Assembly (NCBI RefSeq): GCF_900100765.1
Contig: NZ_FNFO01000002.1
Coordinates: 558,001 to 622,000, forward strand
DNA from: Catalinimonas alkaloidigena
Lineage (GTDB): Bacteria; Bacteroidota; Bacteroidia; Cytophagales; Flexibacteraceae
Reading direction: 5' to 3'
DNA length: 64,000 nt
Shown: positions 44,752 to 54,091 of the stretch, one piece after another
Layout: every line of letters starts with the position of its first letter
How positions within the stretch are numbered: the stretch's first letter is position 1
Made by a program: the position numbers and the translations under genes
The notes under the pieces: generated by a model
What the model was told of the DNA's origin: nothing
Database searches by the model: none
The model's input: the letters and a program-made list of their open reading frames with translations, nothing else

Positions 44752-46524
44752 TCACGGCACGGTTCGAAATTCGATGGTGGCTTCTTCGGTGAGGGGTAAG
44801 GTGACGGATACCTTGTTGATCAGGTAATTGACGTGGTTGATCCGCTTTTTCTTCTTCATGTCCAGCTGCGCCAGTTCGTTGTGGTTGAGGCGTACGCGGT
44901 AGGTGACGCGACGGGCTTGCTCCAGGCAGGCCAGGTAGGTCGACCCGCGCTGGGCGTAGGGGCCTTGCTCGATGCCCTGGTACAGGGCCAGGTAGAGGTT
45001 CTGCGCGTTGATCCCGTTGTAGGTCCAGTGGCCTCCGCTGGCCAGCGGGTAGAGGTTGCCTTCGCTATCGGGCTGCATGCCCCAATAGAGCAAAAAGCGA
45101 AGGCTGGCTTCGTTGCGTTCCGGGCGGATGTCGCTGCGTCCGGGCTGGTCGGCGTGCGGGATGAGCAAGCTCCGGGCGGGGTTCTGCCAATCCGCCCGTT
45201 TTTCCATCGGTAGGGTGTCGGCCATCAGCGGCCAGCTCGTTTTGCCGTTGCCGTGGACGACGTCCTGGCTGGCCGGACCGAAGTACTCCCAGGCGTAATC
45301 GGTATCGGCTTCAATCCAGGCGCCGCGGTAGTATTTCATTTCCGGCTGGCAGAAGATGTAGTCGAGTTCGGCTTCGGGTCGTGCTTCTGTGTGGATGTTT
45401 TGCGTCACGCCCTTGTCGTTCATGCCGGTGAAGTCGAGGTCACGGGCCAGCGCGTCGCTGGAATCCTGCTGGACCTGGAGCGTAAAGCCTTCGCGGTACT
45501 CGGGTTCTTCGGCTTCGAACTGGGGGCTGGCCCGCTCGGTCCAGTCTTCGTAGTTCTTGTTTTCGATGAGCGCTTCCAGGTCGAGAATTTCCGCTTTCCG
45601 GTTGAGCGAATCCCAAAAGATGGCCAGGAAGAAGTAGCGCCGCAGCGCGTTGAGAAAATCCGCGGCGGAGAGGTCGGGTAGAAGCGGACCGAGGCCAACC
45701 CGGTTTTTCAGGTAGCGGATCATGGCGCCGCGGCCTTCGGTGGCGTTATAGCTTCCTTCGGTCGTGTTGTTATAGAATCCCCAATCGTAGTTCGAATAGA
45801 GAATACTGAGGAGCACGCGGGATTGCACCAGGCCGGATCCGGTGAATTCCCAGTTCATGGTCCGGCCGATCGCGGCGATCACTTCGCGGGTGTAGGGCAT
45901 CGGCGTCTGCCGATCGCGCTGGATGACGGTCGACGATGAGTTCTGGAATTGCCCGTCGGCCGTGTAGTAGTTGATGTAGCCCTGGTAATGGGGATGATCG
46001 CAGAAGTTGTAGTTGTAGAGCGTGGGAAACGCAACACGGGACTGGGGCCAGAAGCTTTGTGTCATGGTTTTCATGGCTGCTTTGATTTCGTCCTGATTGT
46101 AGCGGCTGTCGGGCTCTTCGCTAAAAATCAGGTCGCCTTCCTCAAACGTGAGGTCGCGTAGGCGTAGGTTTTTCAGCTGGTCGGCCAGGCTGTTTTCGCC
46201 GGCCTGGAAATTACACTCCAGTGTTCCCGGCCGCACCTTCCGTCGTTTCAGCACGCCGCGGAACTGCGGCACGCCGGCATCATACAGGTCGACGTTCCAC
46301 TGGCCGGGCGTCTGGCGCGTGTCGTGTGCGTAGAGCACATCGGCAAACCCGAGAAGCTTCCGGTTGCGCGGGGTGAGGGGAATTGTGAAGGGAAAGCTGA
46401 ACGTGGTCCGGGTCAGCTCGTCGTCGAAAATCGGGTTGAAAATTTCGAGCTGGATCCGGGTGCCTTCGTTCAGGTCAAGGGGGCTACGTCTACCGTCGTC
46501 GTGCAGAAGGAAAATCTGGATCAT
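44752..46524 (-). CDS. Predicted phage tail/baseplate protein
   Basis: The 590-residue protein begins IQIFLLHDDGRRSPLDLNEGTRIQLEIFNPIF and continues with TRTTFSFPFTIPLTPRNRKLLGF, a pattern typical of structural proteins downstream of the tape measure in Bacteroidota prophages. Residues about 290-330 (LLPDLSAADFLNALRRYFFLAIFWDS) and the C-terminal stretch are mixed alpha/beta. It probably forms part of the tail tip or baseplate. Its start overlaps the upstream gene by ATGA (46521-46524). The role is inferred from position. Confidence 0.65.
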   Translation of the reverse strand: MIQIFLLHDDGRRSPLDLNEGTRIQLEIFNPIFDDELTRTTFSFPFTIPLTPRNRKLLGFADVLYAHDTRQTPGQWNVDLYDAGVPQFRGVLKRRKVRPGTLECNFQAGENSLADQLKNLRLRDLTFEEGDLIFSEEPDSRYNQDEIKAAMKTMTQSFWPQSRVAFPTLYNYNFCDHPHYQGYINYYTADGQFQNSSSTVIQRDRQTPMPYTREVIAAIGRTMNWEFTGSGLVQSRVLLSILYSNYDWGFYNNTTEGSYNATEGRGAMIRYLKNRVGLGPLLPDLSAADFLNALRRYFFLAIFWDSLNRKAEILDLEALIENKNYEDWTERASPQFEAEEPEYREGFTLQVQQDSSDALARDLDFTGMNDKGVTQNIHTEARPEAELDYIFCQPEMKYYRGAWIEADTDYAWEYFGPASQDVVHGNGKTSWPLMADTLPMEKRADWQNPARSLLIPHADQPGRSDIRPERNEASLRFLLYWGMQPDSEGNLYPLASGGHWTYNGINAQNLYLALYQGIEQGPYAQRGSTYLACLEQARRVTYRVRLNHNELAQLDMKKKKRINHVNYLINKVSVTLPLTEEATIEFRTVP

Positions 46525-47705
46525 GGTCGTGTGTTGCCACGCCGGGCGGCTTTAGGCAGGAATGAATGTTGGGTCCGGGCCACCAGGTATTTGAACACCG
46601 CGGCCACCAGGCCGGGGTGGTTCTGGTCGTAGAGCAATTCCTGGCTTTGCGAAATGACGGGGATCGGAATCAGGTCCTGGCCGTTCTCCTGCCACTCGAT
46701 GATTTCCCGCGTCAGCTCGAATTCCTGCAAATGCTCCAGCTCCGGACGGGTCAGCCATCCGGTGCCTACTTCACGAAGGAGCTGGCCGGTCGGTCGGCGC
46801 CAGACGTTGAGCAAGGGGTAACTCGCGCTGCTGCCGTTTTCGTTGTGCAGCTCGGCTACGTTGCGGCTGGTTTTGAGCTGGTGCTGGTAGCGCCCTTTGG
46901 TCAGGAGCGTATCCCACCCACCGAGCGAATTGCGGAACGAAAGGAGATGGCGCCCTTCCTTCGGGCGCTCCAGCGTGGTCGGATCCAGGTAGTACTCGCG
47001 CACGGGCGCCAGCTCAAGGCCGTTGTGATCGGTGAGCCAGAAGCGTACCATGCGGTAGACGGGTGCGATCGTGCGAAAATCGAGCAAGAAGCGCACGAGC
47101 TGCGGGCCTTCGGCATAGGGTCCGGCCTGGACGTTGAGCGTGCTCTCGAGCTGGTCGGCGGGCAGCACATCATTCGGATAAGCGTAGAGCGCCACGTGCC
47201 AGGTGATCGAGGAGACGCCGGCGCGGGTCGAACAGAAGTCGAGCCACAGGCGATCGGCGTACGCTAGGCCTCGCCGATCGGGCTGCCAGGTGAGCCAGTT
47301 GCGGAACAATTCGGCCCGGTCCAGGTGGGGCCAGTACTCGTCCGGTACGCCGCCTAAGATAACGACCCGTTCGGCTTCCTGCGTCCAGTTGCCGGTGGGT
47401 TCCTGGTAGGCCTGGGTCTGCACCCACCTTACGTAGAAACGCCGTAGTTGGGTGACGGGATAGGCCAGCGTGTCCTGATCCGGATCGGGCGCCGTCGCGT
47501 CGGCTTCCAGGGCATCATTGAGGTAGTCCTGGAATCGCCATTGGACGTAGCCGTTGTGATCGGTGGGCAGGTTGGCCGTGATGAGAAGCTGGTAATCCCC
47601 CAGGCCGTAGGAGGTTTCCAGGTAGAGTTCAAAGCGCACGTAGGCCAATGGGCTGACGGTCACTTCCTGGGTGATGGGATTGCGGGAAAGTTCGGGGATG
47701 ATCAT
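46521..47705 (-). CDS. Predicted phage tail-associated protein
   Basis: The 394-residue protein follows the tape measure gene with an ATGA overlap at both ends. It begins MIIPELSRNPITQEVTVSPLAYVRFELYL and includes many beta-type stretches such as VRFLLDFRTIAPVYRMVRFWL. No transmembrane helix or enzyme motif is visible. Position directly after the tape measure suggests a distal-tail or tail-tip protein. I do not recognise a specific family. Confidence 0.6.
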   Translation of the reverse strand: MIIPELSRNPITQEVTVSPLAYVRFELYLETSYGLGDYQLLITANLPTDHNGYVQWRFQDYLNDALEADATAPDPDQDTLAYPVTQLRRFYVRWVQTQAYQEPTGNWTQEAERVVILGGVPDEYWPHLDRAELFRNWLTWQPDRRGLAYADRLWLDFCSTRAGVSSITWHVALYAYPNDVLPADQLESTLNVQAGPYAEGPQLVRFLLDFRTIAPVYRMVRFWLTDHNGLELAPVREYYLDPTTLERPKEGRHLLSFRNSLGGWDTLLTKGRYQHQLKTSRNVAELHNENGSSASYPLLNVWRRPTGQLLREVGTGWLTRPELEHLQEFELTREIIEWQENGQDLIPIPVISQSQELLYDQNHPGLVAAVFKYLVARTQHSFLPKAARRGNTRP

Positions 47706-50700
47706 GCGGCGGCGTCGTTATAGATCGTATCGATCGTGTCTTGGGTTTCTTCCAGGTCCTGCCAGACGATGTAGGCGCGAAGTCGGGTTTTCATGGTGGC
47801 GATCTCCTGACGGGTCAGGCGCTGTTCCTGGAGCATGGCCTGGAAGAGGGCTTCTAATCGTTTCTGCTCGCTTGCTTCCACCCCGCTGGTACCGGCTGGA
47901 AGGGGACCTGTCCCTCCTCCTTCGGCAAAGGCCGGCAAGCCGGTTGCCTTGATCCGGGCGGCCGGGCCGTAGCGCTGCGTGCGCATGCTCTCCATGATGC
48001 CCACCACGTTGGCCACCCACGGATCGTGCAGCATCCAGTTGGGCACGATGTACTCGGCCCCTCGTTCGCCGACCCAGGCCAGGTAAGGCTGGCTGACCGT
48101 CCCTCCGTCGGCGATGGAGTGGGGCTTATACGAATAGGCCCCATTCCGATCCTGCGTCAGGGGAATCGGGCCGGTTTTTCCGCCTTCCGCAAAGGCCGGG
48201 AGGGGCTTGGCGGCAATGGTCGCGACCTGAATGGCCCCGACGGCCGCCATCGCGGCCATCAGGATGGGGTTGGGAGCCGCCTTGAGCACCGCTAACGCGG
48301 TGGCAATGCCGGCATCGAACAAGGCTTTTTCCTTGTCGGCTTTGGCCTGCTGCAGCTTGAGCTCGGCCTGACGCAGGGCCGTCTCTTTTTCCAGCTTCGC
48401 CTTTTCCTTCTCAAACTCGCGTTTGCGGAGCGTGCCCCGTTCGAACTCTGCCTCCAGCGCGGTCATGCGCGCCTCGGCGTCCTGCTGTTCCTGGTCCAGT
48501 TCGGCCTGGCGCTGCGCCGATTTCAGCTCGTGGAGGAAGGTGGAGGCCTGGATCAGGGCACGGCCTGTCTCATCGGCCGTGCGCTTCCAGCGGTCCAGGT
48601 CTTGGTTGGCGTATTCTTCCCGGAGGGCATCCGCTTCGGCGGCGTAACGCGCCCTGATCAGTTGCCGCTCCTCTTCGATCAGCTCGGTGTTTTGCAACTC
48701 GATGTCTTTCTCGACGTCCAGCTGGGCAATCTTTGCCTCCAGTTGTGCCTTTGCGTTGTCACCGGCGGCAATGACGCCCAGTTCCGCCCGAGCCCGAGCG
48801 GCACGGTTGATCAGGTCCTGTTTTTCGGCTTCGTGTTTTTTCAGCCGTTCCAGTTCTTCCTTGAAAGCTTCCTCCTGGATCTCGGCTACGTCCCGGAAGA
48901 GTTTGCGCTGGATGAGTTCGATCGCCCGGGCCTTCTCTTCCTGACTGGCCGTGGTTTTCTCTACCTCTTCGATCTCCTTATCAGAGGCCAGGATCAGCTG
49001 CTGGATCCGGCGCTGCGTGGCGTCCTCGATGGCTTCCACTTCCAGGCGCTTCAAGTCCAGCACGTTTTTCGCGGCCGTGCGGGCGCTGCCGACGAGCTCC
49101 TCTAACTTTTGCTGCTCGGCTTCAATCTGAGCCGTCAGGCTGCGGATCTCCTCCACCGACAGGCTCTTGTCCCGCTTGGCTTGCAAGGCTTCAATCCGGG
49201 CCTGGATCTGCTCGATCAGGCCCAGCTGCTCTTCCAGGCCCCCGGTGCTTTTTCCGCCGGTTTTCCCGCTCATCGCATTGGCGGCCGCTTCCCGTAGCTT
49301 CTGGAAGTTCAGCCCCAGGCGGGCGGCCATCGCTTCGTACTTTTCTTCGATCTCCGCGGCGGCCTCACCGGTACCAGCCACGACGGCTTCGTTGACCGCA
49401 TCCAGGTTGGCGAACATCTGCTGCATCTGCTGCAGCTGACCATTGGACATGCCCCCCATGCCGGTCTGGTTGTCCAGCTTCAGCTGTTGGCGGGCTTTCT
49501 CGGTCTGGTAGAGGCTTTCGGCCGATTCTTTCTGTCTTTTGTAGAGCTCGGTGATTTCCTCCTCAAAGTCCATCAGGATGATTTTCCCCAGGATGGCCTC
49601 GTTGACAGCGCGCTGCGCTTTCTCGATGTCTTCCAAGCTGGACTGCTCGCTGAGCAGATGGGGCAGGTACTGGCCATATTTGCTGTTGATCTCTTGGATC
49701 AGGCGAGCGCGTTCTTCCTGGGTAAAGTTGCCCCGCTTCAGCGTCTCGATCTCCCGGTTGAACTCGCTGCGCAAGCCTTCCAGGGACTCCTGTGCGGTTT
49801 CCGTGGGAGGAATCAGGCCGGCCAGACTCCCCGCGAACCGCTCCAGAACCGCTACAAATTGGCTATTGACAAAGTAGTTGGTGATGAATTTGCCGATCTT
49901 CTCTATACTCGCTGCCAGCGTCTGGTTCTTGGTATTGAACTCATTGGTCAGGGAGGTGCCGTCAGCAAACGCCTGGTTAGCGATCCTCTGCTGGTCGGTG
50001 AGGACCTGGATGTTCCCGGACAGGGTGGAGATGACCTGTGTGGCCCGGGCTCCTTCGATGCCGGCGGCCTGCAATTTCTCGACCATCGTGGCAAAGCCTT
50101 CGTTGTTGCCCTGTAAGCCTTGAAGCACCGCGATAAAGGCCTGGTTGGCATCTTCGTTCAACAGGGTCGTGAACGCGCCTACCTCTATGCCGGCGATCCC
50201 GGCGTAGGTAGCCGTATCGGAGAACATGTCCACCAGAAAGGTGCCGATGGCGGTAGAGCTGGTTTCCGAGGTTTGACCCAACGAATCGAGGGCGGCCCCC
50301 ATGCCCAGGATATCCTGTAGGGAAACGCCGGCCTGTTTGCCCACCCCACCCAGGCGTTTGGTGAAGTCTACCAGGTAGGCTTCTGACGCCGTGGAACTGG
50401 AGCCCAGTTCGTTGATGGCGCTCCCCGTTTTTTGCATGCCTTCCCCGTAGCCGTAGATGTCTTTGATGCCGAACAGATCGTTGAGTTTGCCGATGCTCTT
50501 GATGGCATCTTCCCCCAGATCTTCGCCCAGCGCCACGTTGATTTTGTCAGCGGCTTTCACAAATTCCAGCACATCTTGTTTGCCTTCGATGCCCAGTTTC
50601 CCGGCATCCGAGGCGAGCTTGAGGAGCTCCCTCTGGCTGGTACGGGTGTTGAGGCTAGCCAGCTCCTCGTTTAAGTCGTGCACCTCCTGTTTGGTCAGGC

Positions 50701-51241
50701 CGGTGTTTTTCTTGACATCAGCAAAGGCATCGGAGAGCTCGGCGTTCTTGGGCAGGACGCTGCCGATCGTAGAGGAGAGCAATTGCAGGCCCTGCTGCAC
50801 CGCGGTAAAAACGAGGGCCCCGGCCCCGAACGAAGAAAAGCTTTGCTTGAGTGATCCCCAGACGCTGCCCAGCCCCCGGGTTTCGTCCCGCTGGGTGCGG
50901 ATCGCGCCGTTGACTTCGATCAGCTTGGCTTTCAGCTCCTCGTACTTAGCCGTACCGCGGGTGGTGCCGGAGTTCATGTCAGCCATGAGCTGTCGCTGGT
51001 AGCTGCGCAGCTGGTTCATGGTCATGCCGGTGACGCCGAGTTCCTCCCGGACGCTTTTCATGCGGGCCTTGACCTGTTCCAACCGGGCGGAGGCCTGGAT
51101 GTATTCGTCGCTGGTCCGCTTCAGCCCCTTCATTTCCTCTTTGATGTCGCGGGCTTCCATCTCCAGCCTGCCCAATTGGTTGATGGCCTGCTTGCCGTCA
51201 ACCAGGACGGTGACCTGCACCTCGTCGCGTTTAAGGCTCAT
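47702..51241 (-). CDS. Phage tail tape measure protein
   Basis: The 1179-residue protein is long and mostly helical. Residues about 1-130 form a coiled coil (GRLEMEARDIKEEMKGLKRTSDEYIQ). Residues about 130-470 match the TP901-type core (SDAFADVKKNTGLTKQEVHDLNEELASL, GKLGIEGKQDVLEFVKAADKINVALGED, AYLVDFTKRLGGVGKQAGVSLQDILGMGAALDSLG, VDMFSDTATYAGIAGIEVGAF). Then come charged coiled coils, a hydrophobic stretch near residue 1000 (ALAVLKAAPNPILMAAMAAVGAIQVATIA) and a glycine-rich end with GERGAEYIVPNWM. It sets tail length; by the usual 0.15 nm per residue, about 175 nm. It overlaps both neighbours by ATGA. Confidence 0.93.
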   Translation of the reverse strand: MSLKRDEVQVTVLVDGKQAINQLGRLEMEARDIKEEMKGLKRTSDEYIQASARLEQVKARMKSVREELGVTGMTMNQLRSYQRQLMADMNSGTTRGTAKYEELKAKLIEVNGAIRTQRDETRGLGSVWGSLKQSFSSFGAGALVFTAVQQGLQLLSSTIGSVLPKNAELSDAFADVKKNTGLTKQEVHDLNEELASLNTRTSQRELLKLASDAGKLGIEGKQDVLEFVKAADKINVALGEDLGEDAIKSIGKLNDLFGIKDIYGYGEGMQKTGSAINELGSSSTASEAYLVDFTKRLGGVGKQAGVSLQDILGMGAALDSLGQTSETSSTAIGTFLVDMFSDTATYAGIAGIEVGAFTTLLNEDANQAFIAVLQGLQGNNEGFATMVEKLQAAGIEGARATQVISTLSGNIQVLTDQQRIANQAFADGTSLTNEFNTKNQTLAASIEKIGKFITNYFVNSQFVAVLERFAGSLAGLIPPTETAQESLEGLRSEFNREIETLKRGNFTQEERARLIQEINSKYGQYLPHLLSEQSSLEDIEKAQRAVNEAILGKIILMDFEEEITELYKRQKESAESLYQTEKARQQLKLDNQTGMGGMSNGQLQQMQQMFANLDAVNEAVVAGTGEAAAEIEEKYEAMAARLGLNFQKLREAAANAMSGKTGGKSTGGLEEQLGLIEQIQARIEALQAKRDKSLSVEEIRSLTAQIEAEQQKLEELVGSARTAAKNVLDLKRLEVEAIEDATQRRIQQLILASDKEIEEVEKTTASQEEKARAIELIQRKLFRDVAEIQEEAFKEELERLKKHEAEKQDLINRAARARAELGVIAAGDNAKAQLEAKIAQLDVEKDIELQNTELIEEERQLIRARYAAEADALREEYANQDLDRWKRTADETGRALIQASTFLHELKSAQRQAELDQEQQDAEARMTALEAEFERGTLRKREFEKEKAKLEKETALRQAELKLQQAKADKEKALFDAGIATALAVLKAAPNPILMAAMAAVGAIQVATIAAKPLPAFAEGGKTGPIPLTQDRNGAYSYKPHSIADGGTVSQPYLAWVGERGAEYIVPNWMLHDPWVANVVGIMESMRTQRYGPAARIKATGLPAFAEGGGTGPLPAGTSGVEASEQKRLEALFQAMLQEQRLTRQEIATMKTRLRAYIVWQDLEETQDTIDTIYNDAAA

Positions 51242-51633
51242 GCGCTTCTCAGGTCGGTGGTGATCGAATCGAGGGCTTCTTCGGTGATCTCGGCCATCAG
51301 GACGTTGTTAAGCGCGTGCAGCCGGCCGTAGAAGGGGCGGCTGTACCACTTCTTGGGACGACGGCCCGTTTTGCCGTACGCCTGACGGTAGTGATTCTGC
51401 GAGTGGAGTTTGCGGGCCCGGCCGGCGCCTATGTCCACGAAGCGGCCGCGCAGGAGGAAGGAAAGGTCGACGCCGATCATACCGCCCGCGCGGGCGGTGA
51501 CCTGCATGAACAGGGAAGCGTAGAGGGCTTCGCTTACGCCGATGTTGCGCCTGCGGAGGCTGTCGTGCAGGAGCTGATCGGTGCGGTGTGCCCAGTCCTC
51601 GACCAGTTGAAGGTTCTCGTGGAAGTTCGCCAT
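51238..51633 (-). CDS. Small phage tail-module protein upstream of the tape measure
   Basis: The 131-residue protein has an N-terminal helical part (FHENLQLVEDWAHRTDQLLHDSLRRRNIGVSEALYASLFMQV) and a basic middle (GRARKLHSQNHYRQAYGKTGRRPKKWYSRPFY). It overlaps the tape measure start by ATGA and therefore belongs to the same operon. Its position fits a tail completion or tail-assembly chaperone protein, but the sequence shows no diagnostic motif. Upstream of it the prophage is interrupted by the 51.7-63.1 kb insertion. Confidence 0.6.
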   Translation of the reverse strand: MANFHENLQLVEDWAHRTDQLLHDSLRRRNIGVSEALYASLFMQVTARAGGMIGVDLSFLLRGRFVDIGAGRARKLHSQNHYRQAYGKTGRRPKKWYSRPFYGRLHALNNVLMAEITEEALDSITTDLRSA

Positions 51634-51680
51634 GGTACCAAGATCGGGCGGGTATCAGGCGAAAAAAAGGACAGAATAAG

Positions 51681-51713
51681 TGCGGTTCAGTTGATTCTGT
51701 CAACTGAACCGCA
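51681..51713. repeat. Perfect 14-base inverted repeat between divergent genes
   Basis: TGCGGTTCAGTTGA (51681-51694), a 5-base spacer TTCTG and TCAACTGAACCGCA (51700-51713) form a perfect inverted repeat. It lies between the start of the small tail gene and the plus-strand frame at 51745. There is no T run after it, so an operator or a hairpin in a leader is more likely than a terminator. Confidence 0.75.
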
Positions 51714-51744
51714 GTAGATACATTAGACTCGAAAGAGTAAGGAG

Positions 51745-51990
51745 ATGGCTAGGAAAAAGATAACGCTCACCTTACTGGCGATGGAAATCGAAGAAGATTT
51801 GCAAGCAGCACTGGCCCGCTTGCAGGACATTTTTCAAGCTCCCGCTAGTTCGACTGAACACAACGAAGCGAACATATGCAGAGATTTTTCGGGTGCCAAT
51901 TGCTGTATCATTGGAGGCAGAGCAAGAAAAGTAAATGACCTTACCTATAGCCGATATTGGCGGTTCGTTATTTATTTTTTTCGTTTATAA
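51745..51990 (+). pseudogene. Truncated phage-side gene running into the inserted island
   Basis: The frame starts at an ATG (MARKKITLTLLAMEIEEDL) preceded by a good purine-rich ribosome site (TAAGGAG). The first 40 residues look like a normal coding sequence with the GC content of the prophage. From about residue 40 the sequence becomes AT-rich, and the rest overlaps the end of the convergent reductase gene. The frame is therefore probably the 5' stub of a gene cut by the left border of the island near 51859. The rest of the gene is not obviously found at the right border. Confidence 0.45.
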
Positions 51991-52505
51991 TGTAACTGTA
52001 TTAATCCTGTATCAAATGTTTTTGCAGTGACAAATTCAAGAAGTTGCTCAGGTCGGTCATCCTTAAACAATCTTGTTCCATTGCCTAACAATACAGGAAT
52101 AACAGAAATAATAAAATCATCAATCAAGTCATTTTTTAAAAGCTCGTTTATTACTTCTGAACCACCGTCACAATAAATATTCTTTCCATTTTCAGATTTT
52201 AGTTGTTCAACCAAATCGTTCAAGCTTCCTGTGTAAAAGGTCGTCCTGCCAACTTTCGGTCTATGAGTTCTTGTAACGACATAAATATCTCTTTGTCCAT
52301 TGTCGTAATGCGATGAACCAATTTCTTTCAGCACATAATCATAGGTTTTTCTACCAATGATCAAAGTGTCAATTGTGTCAGTAAATTTTGTATAACCGTA
52401 GTCTTCGCCTTCTTTTTCTACAAGTTTTAAGAAACTAAGGTCGTCGTTAGGCTTTGCGATGTAGCCGTCCAAACTTGTTGCAATGAAGATCGATATTTTT
52501 CGCAT
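51972..52505 (-). CDS. Dihydrofolate reductase family (RibD C-terminal domain-like) protein
   Basis: The start at 52505 gives MRKISIFIATSLDGYIAKPND, 177 residues. The fold is that of the RibD_C/DHFR superfamily: LIIGRKTYDYVL, DIYVVTRTHRP, KNIYCDGGSEVINELLKNDLIDDFIISVIPVLLGNGTRLF. These are NADPH-dependent reductases of unknown substrate and not classical FolA. The gene is AT-rich in contrast to the prophage around it. It resembles the reductase gene at 58770-59312 in family and size but is not a close copy. The AraC gene lies upstream on the same strand. Confidence 0.88.
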   Translation of the reverse strand: MRKISIFIATSLDGYIAKPNDDLSFLKLVEKEGEDYGYTKFTDTIDTLIIGRKTYDYVLKEIGSSHYDNGQRDIYVVTRTHRPKVGRTTFYTGSLNDLVEQLKSENGKNIYCDGGSEVINELLKNDLIDDFIISVIPVLLGNGTRLFKDDRPEQLLEFVTAKTFDTGLIQLHYKRKK

Positions 52506-52576
52506 TTGCTTTTGATTTGAATGTTTTCGCAAAATTAACTTTGAACTGACATCGTGCTTTGCAAAAATGCGACAAA

Positions 52577-53311
52577 TTAAAGCTGAGACGGCGAAAGTCC
52601 TGTGTTTCGCTTAATTTCATTGGCAAGATGCGAATGGTCATAATAGCCACATTCAAAAGCAATATCTAAGAAACTTCGATTCTTACTTGAATTTTTGATG
52701 AGGCTCAAAGCATATTGAAAACGAACAATGTTTGAATATTCCTTCGGTGACAATCCAATGTGTTTTTTAAAATTTCGCTCCAATTGTCTTACGGTGGTGT
52801 AATTTCGTTTTGACAATTCATAAATACCAATTTGTCCGTTTGTTGAATGTATATCATTAATAACTGGTTGCAATAAGTTGCTTTTGTACTTTACTCTGCT
52901 TAGAAAAAAATGGTTAAGGTAATTAAATGGGTCATTAAATATCTTATCAGCTATAAATGAATTTGGTTTTTCAAACTCAACTGTGTCGTTAGTTAATATA
53001 TCATGCGAGGAATACTTATAAAAATTAGCAAAAGTTGCAGGTTTGAGGCACACACCTAGTAAATGTGTATCCTTCTCGATAAAACTGTCTTTGAATGAAG
53101 ACATTGCGCCAACCACATAAGTTTTTCCATACGCCATAGAAACCGAGCCATTGTCTGTCAAACAAGTAGCTCCTATATTTATTAATATACCTGCACACCC
53201 ATCCGGAAAAACACGTTCCCATTGTCTGTCAAGTTCGTTTCCTTTCAGTTCCCAATAGAAATGAATAAAGTGGGCTAATTCTTTATGAGGCTTTATTTCT
53301 TTATACTCCAT
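52577..53311 (-). CDS. AraC family transcriptional regulator
   Basis: The start at 53311 (MEYKEIKPHKELAHFIHFYWELKG) gives about 244 residues. The N-terminal half is the sensor domain seen in many Bacteroidota AraC proteins (DUF6597-like; VFPDGCAGILINIG, YVVGAMSSF, GVCLKPATFANFY). The C-terminal half has two helix-turn-helix motifs: TTVRQLERNFKKHIGLSPKEYSNIVRFQYALSLI and FLDIAFECGYYDHSHLANEIKRNTGLSPSQL. It may regulate the downstream reductase gene (gap about 70 bases). A frame extending to 53344 runs into an attC-like site and is not used. Confidence 0.9.
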   Translation of the reverse strand: MEYKEIKPHKELAHFIHFYWELKGNELDRQWERVFPDGCAGILINIGATCLTDNGSVSMAYGKTYVVGAMSSFKDSFIEKDTHLLGVCLKPATFANFYKYSSHDILTNDTVEFEKPNSFIADKIFNDPFNYLNHFFLSRVKYKSNLLQPVINDIHSTNGQIGIYELSKRNYTTVRQLERNFKKHIGLSPKEYSNIVRFQYALSLIKNSSKNRSFLDIAFECGYYDHSHLANEIKRNTGLSPSQL

Positions 53312-53339
53312 TTGTTCTAAGGGACCTTTTAATATGGCC

Positions 53340-53388
53340 GCCAACGCTGGCTAGAAAGCGTTCTAATGCTCTGTAGGTGTTATTAGGC
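53340..53388 (-). repeat. attC-like palindrome E
   Basis: Plus-strand positions 53340-53388 contain GGCTAGAAAGCGTTCTAATGC followed by TCTGTAGGTGTTATTAGGC. The same framework (GGCTA, GCGTTyTAATGC, TAGGTGTTrTTAG) occurs in the site at 56618-56669, and the two align along their length with one 2-base gap. The arms CTAGAAAGC / GCTCTGTAG pair with two mismatches. Confidence 0.5.
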
Positions 53389-53466
53389 TTTACTTTTCAC
53401 TATGTATCTCGTCACTCTCAGGGTGATTCCTGCCAATTATCATTGTAATGTTGATGATTTCCACGT

Positions 53467-53817
53467 TTAGTCAATCTTGATAACGAAAGCCTTTAATTCA
53501 GCCATCTTGCCGTCGCGAAATCGCCAGACATCACAGTATGAGTAGTCAGCCATTTTTCCGTCACTGTCCTTTAATCTGATTTTGCCTAGGGCTGTAACAA
53601 AATCACCTCCAGAGATTAAGTTTTCAACTATAAACTTCGGCGGTTCTATGTACACTGTAGCCATATACCGTCGGACAGCTTCCTTGCCTCTTAGGGTCTG
53701 GTCACCTACAAAGGTCCATTCTGTATCGTCGGTGCAGAAAGACAGAAATCCTTCATTGTCGCCTTGAATAATAGCTTCATTCGCCTTTTCTAGTATTGCT
53801 TTATTATACTCTTCCAT
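53467..53817 (-). CDS. SnoaL/NTF2-like fold protein
   Basis: The 116-residue protein (MEEYNKAILEKANEAIIQGD) matches the SnoaL-like NTF2-fold family: helices at the start followed by TDDTEWTFVGDQTLRGKEAVRRYMATVYIEPPKFIVENLISGGDFVTALGKI and YSYCDVWRFRDGKMAELKAFVI. These small domains act as isomerases, hydrolases or binding proteins and the substrate is unknown. It is placed between two attC-like sites, as expected for a single-gene cassette. AT-rich. Confidence 0.88.
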   Translation of the reverse strand: MEEYNKAILEKANEAIIQGDNEGFLSFCTDDTEWTFVGDQTLRGKEAVRRYMATVYIEPPKFIVENLISGGDFVTALGKIRLKDSDGKMADYSYCDVWRFRDGKMAELKAFVIKID

Positions 53818-53930
53818 ATGGATTTCCTTACGTTGAGTTAATGCTCCAAGTATGGTGAAATAACCGCTCTGATAAAATTATTTCTGGCACTCTATTGCAA
53901 TAGTAATTTGGACAATGAATACAAAGTACC

Positions 53931-54072
53931 ACCTAACGGTCTTGTATATGAGCCGTAGCAGATTTTAAGGCACTGAGTTTTCGGTTTGATACGGAACTTA
54001 AATTTACAAAAACGCCACAGATGACAAATAAACCTCGCAATGGCTTTCATACAATATTCACTGCTACCATTT
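53931..54072 (-). repeat. attC-like site F after the SDR gene (weaker)
   Basis: Seen from the minus strand the site ends in GTTAGGT (plus 53931-53937 ACCTAAC), a good GTTRRRY box. TTGTATATGAGCC (53942-53954) pairs partly with GGCTTTCATACAA (54042-54054). The other outer box near 54068 is degenerate. It lies just downstream of the SDR stop, in a 274-base stretch with no gene. Confidence 0.35.
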
Positions 54073-54091
54073 TTTAGGAGTTTCTTTTTTG

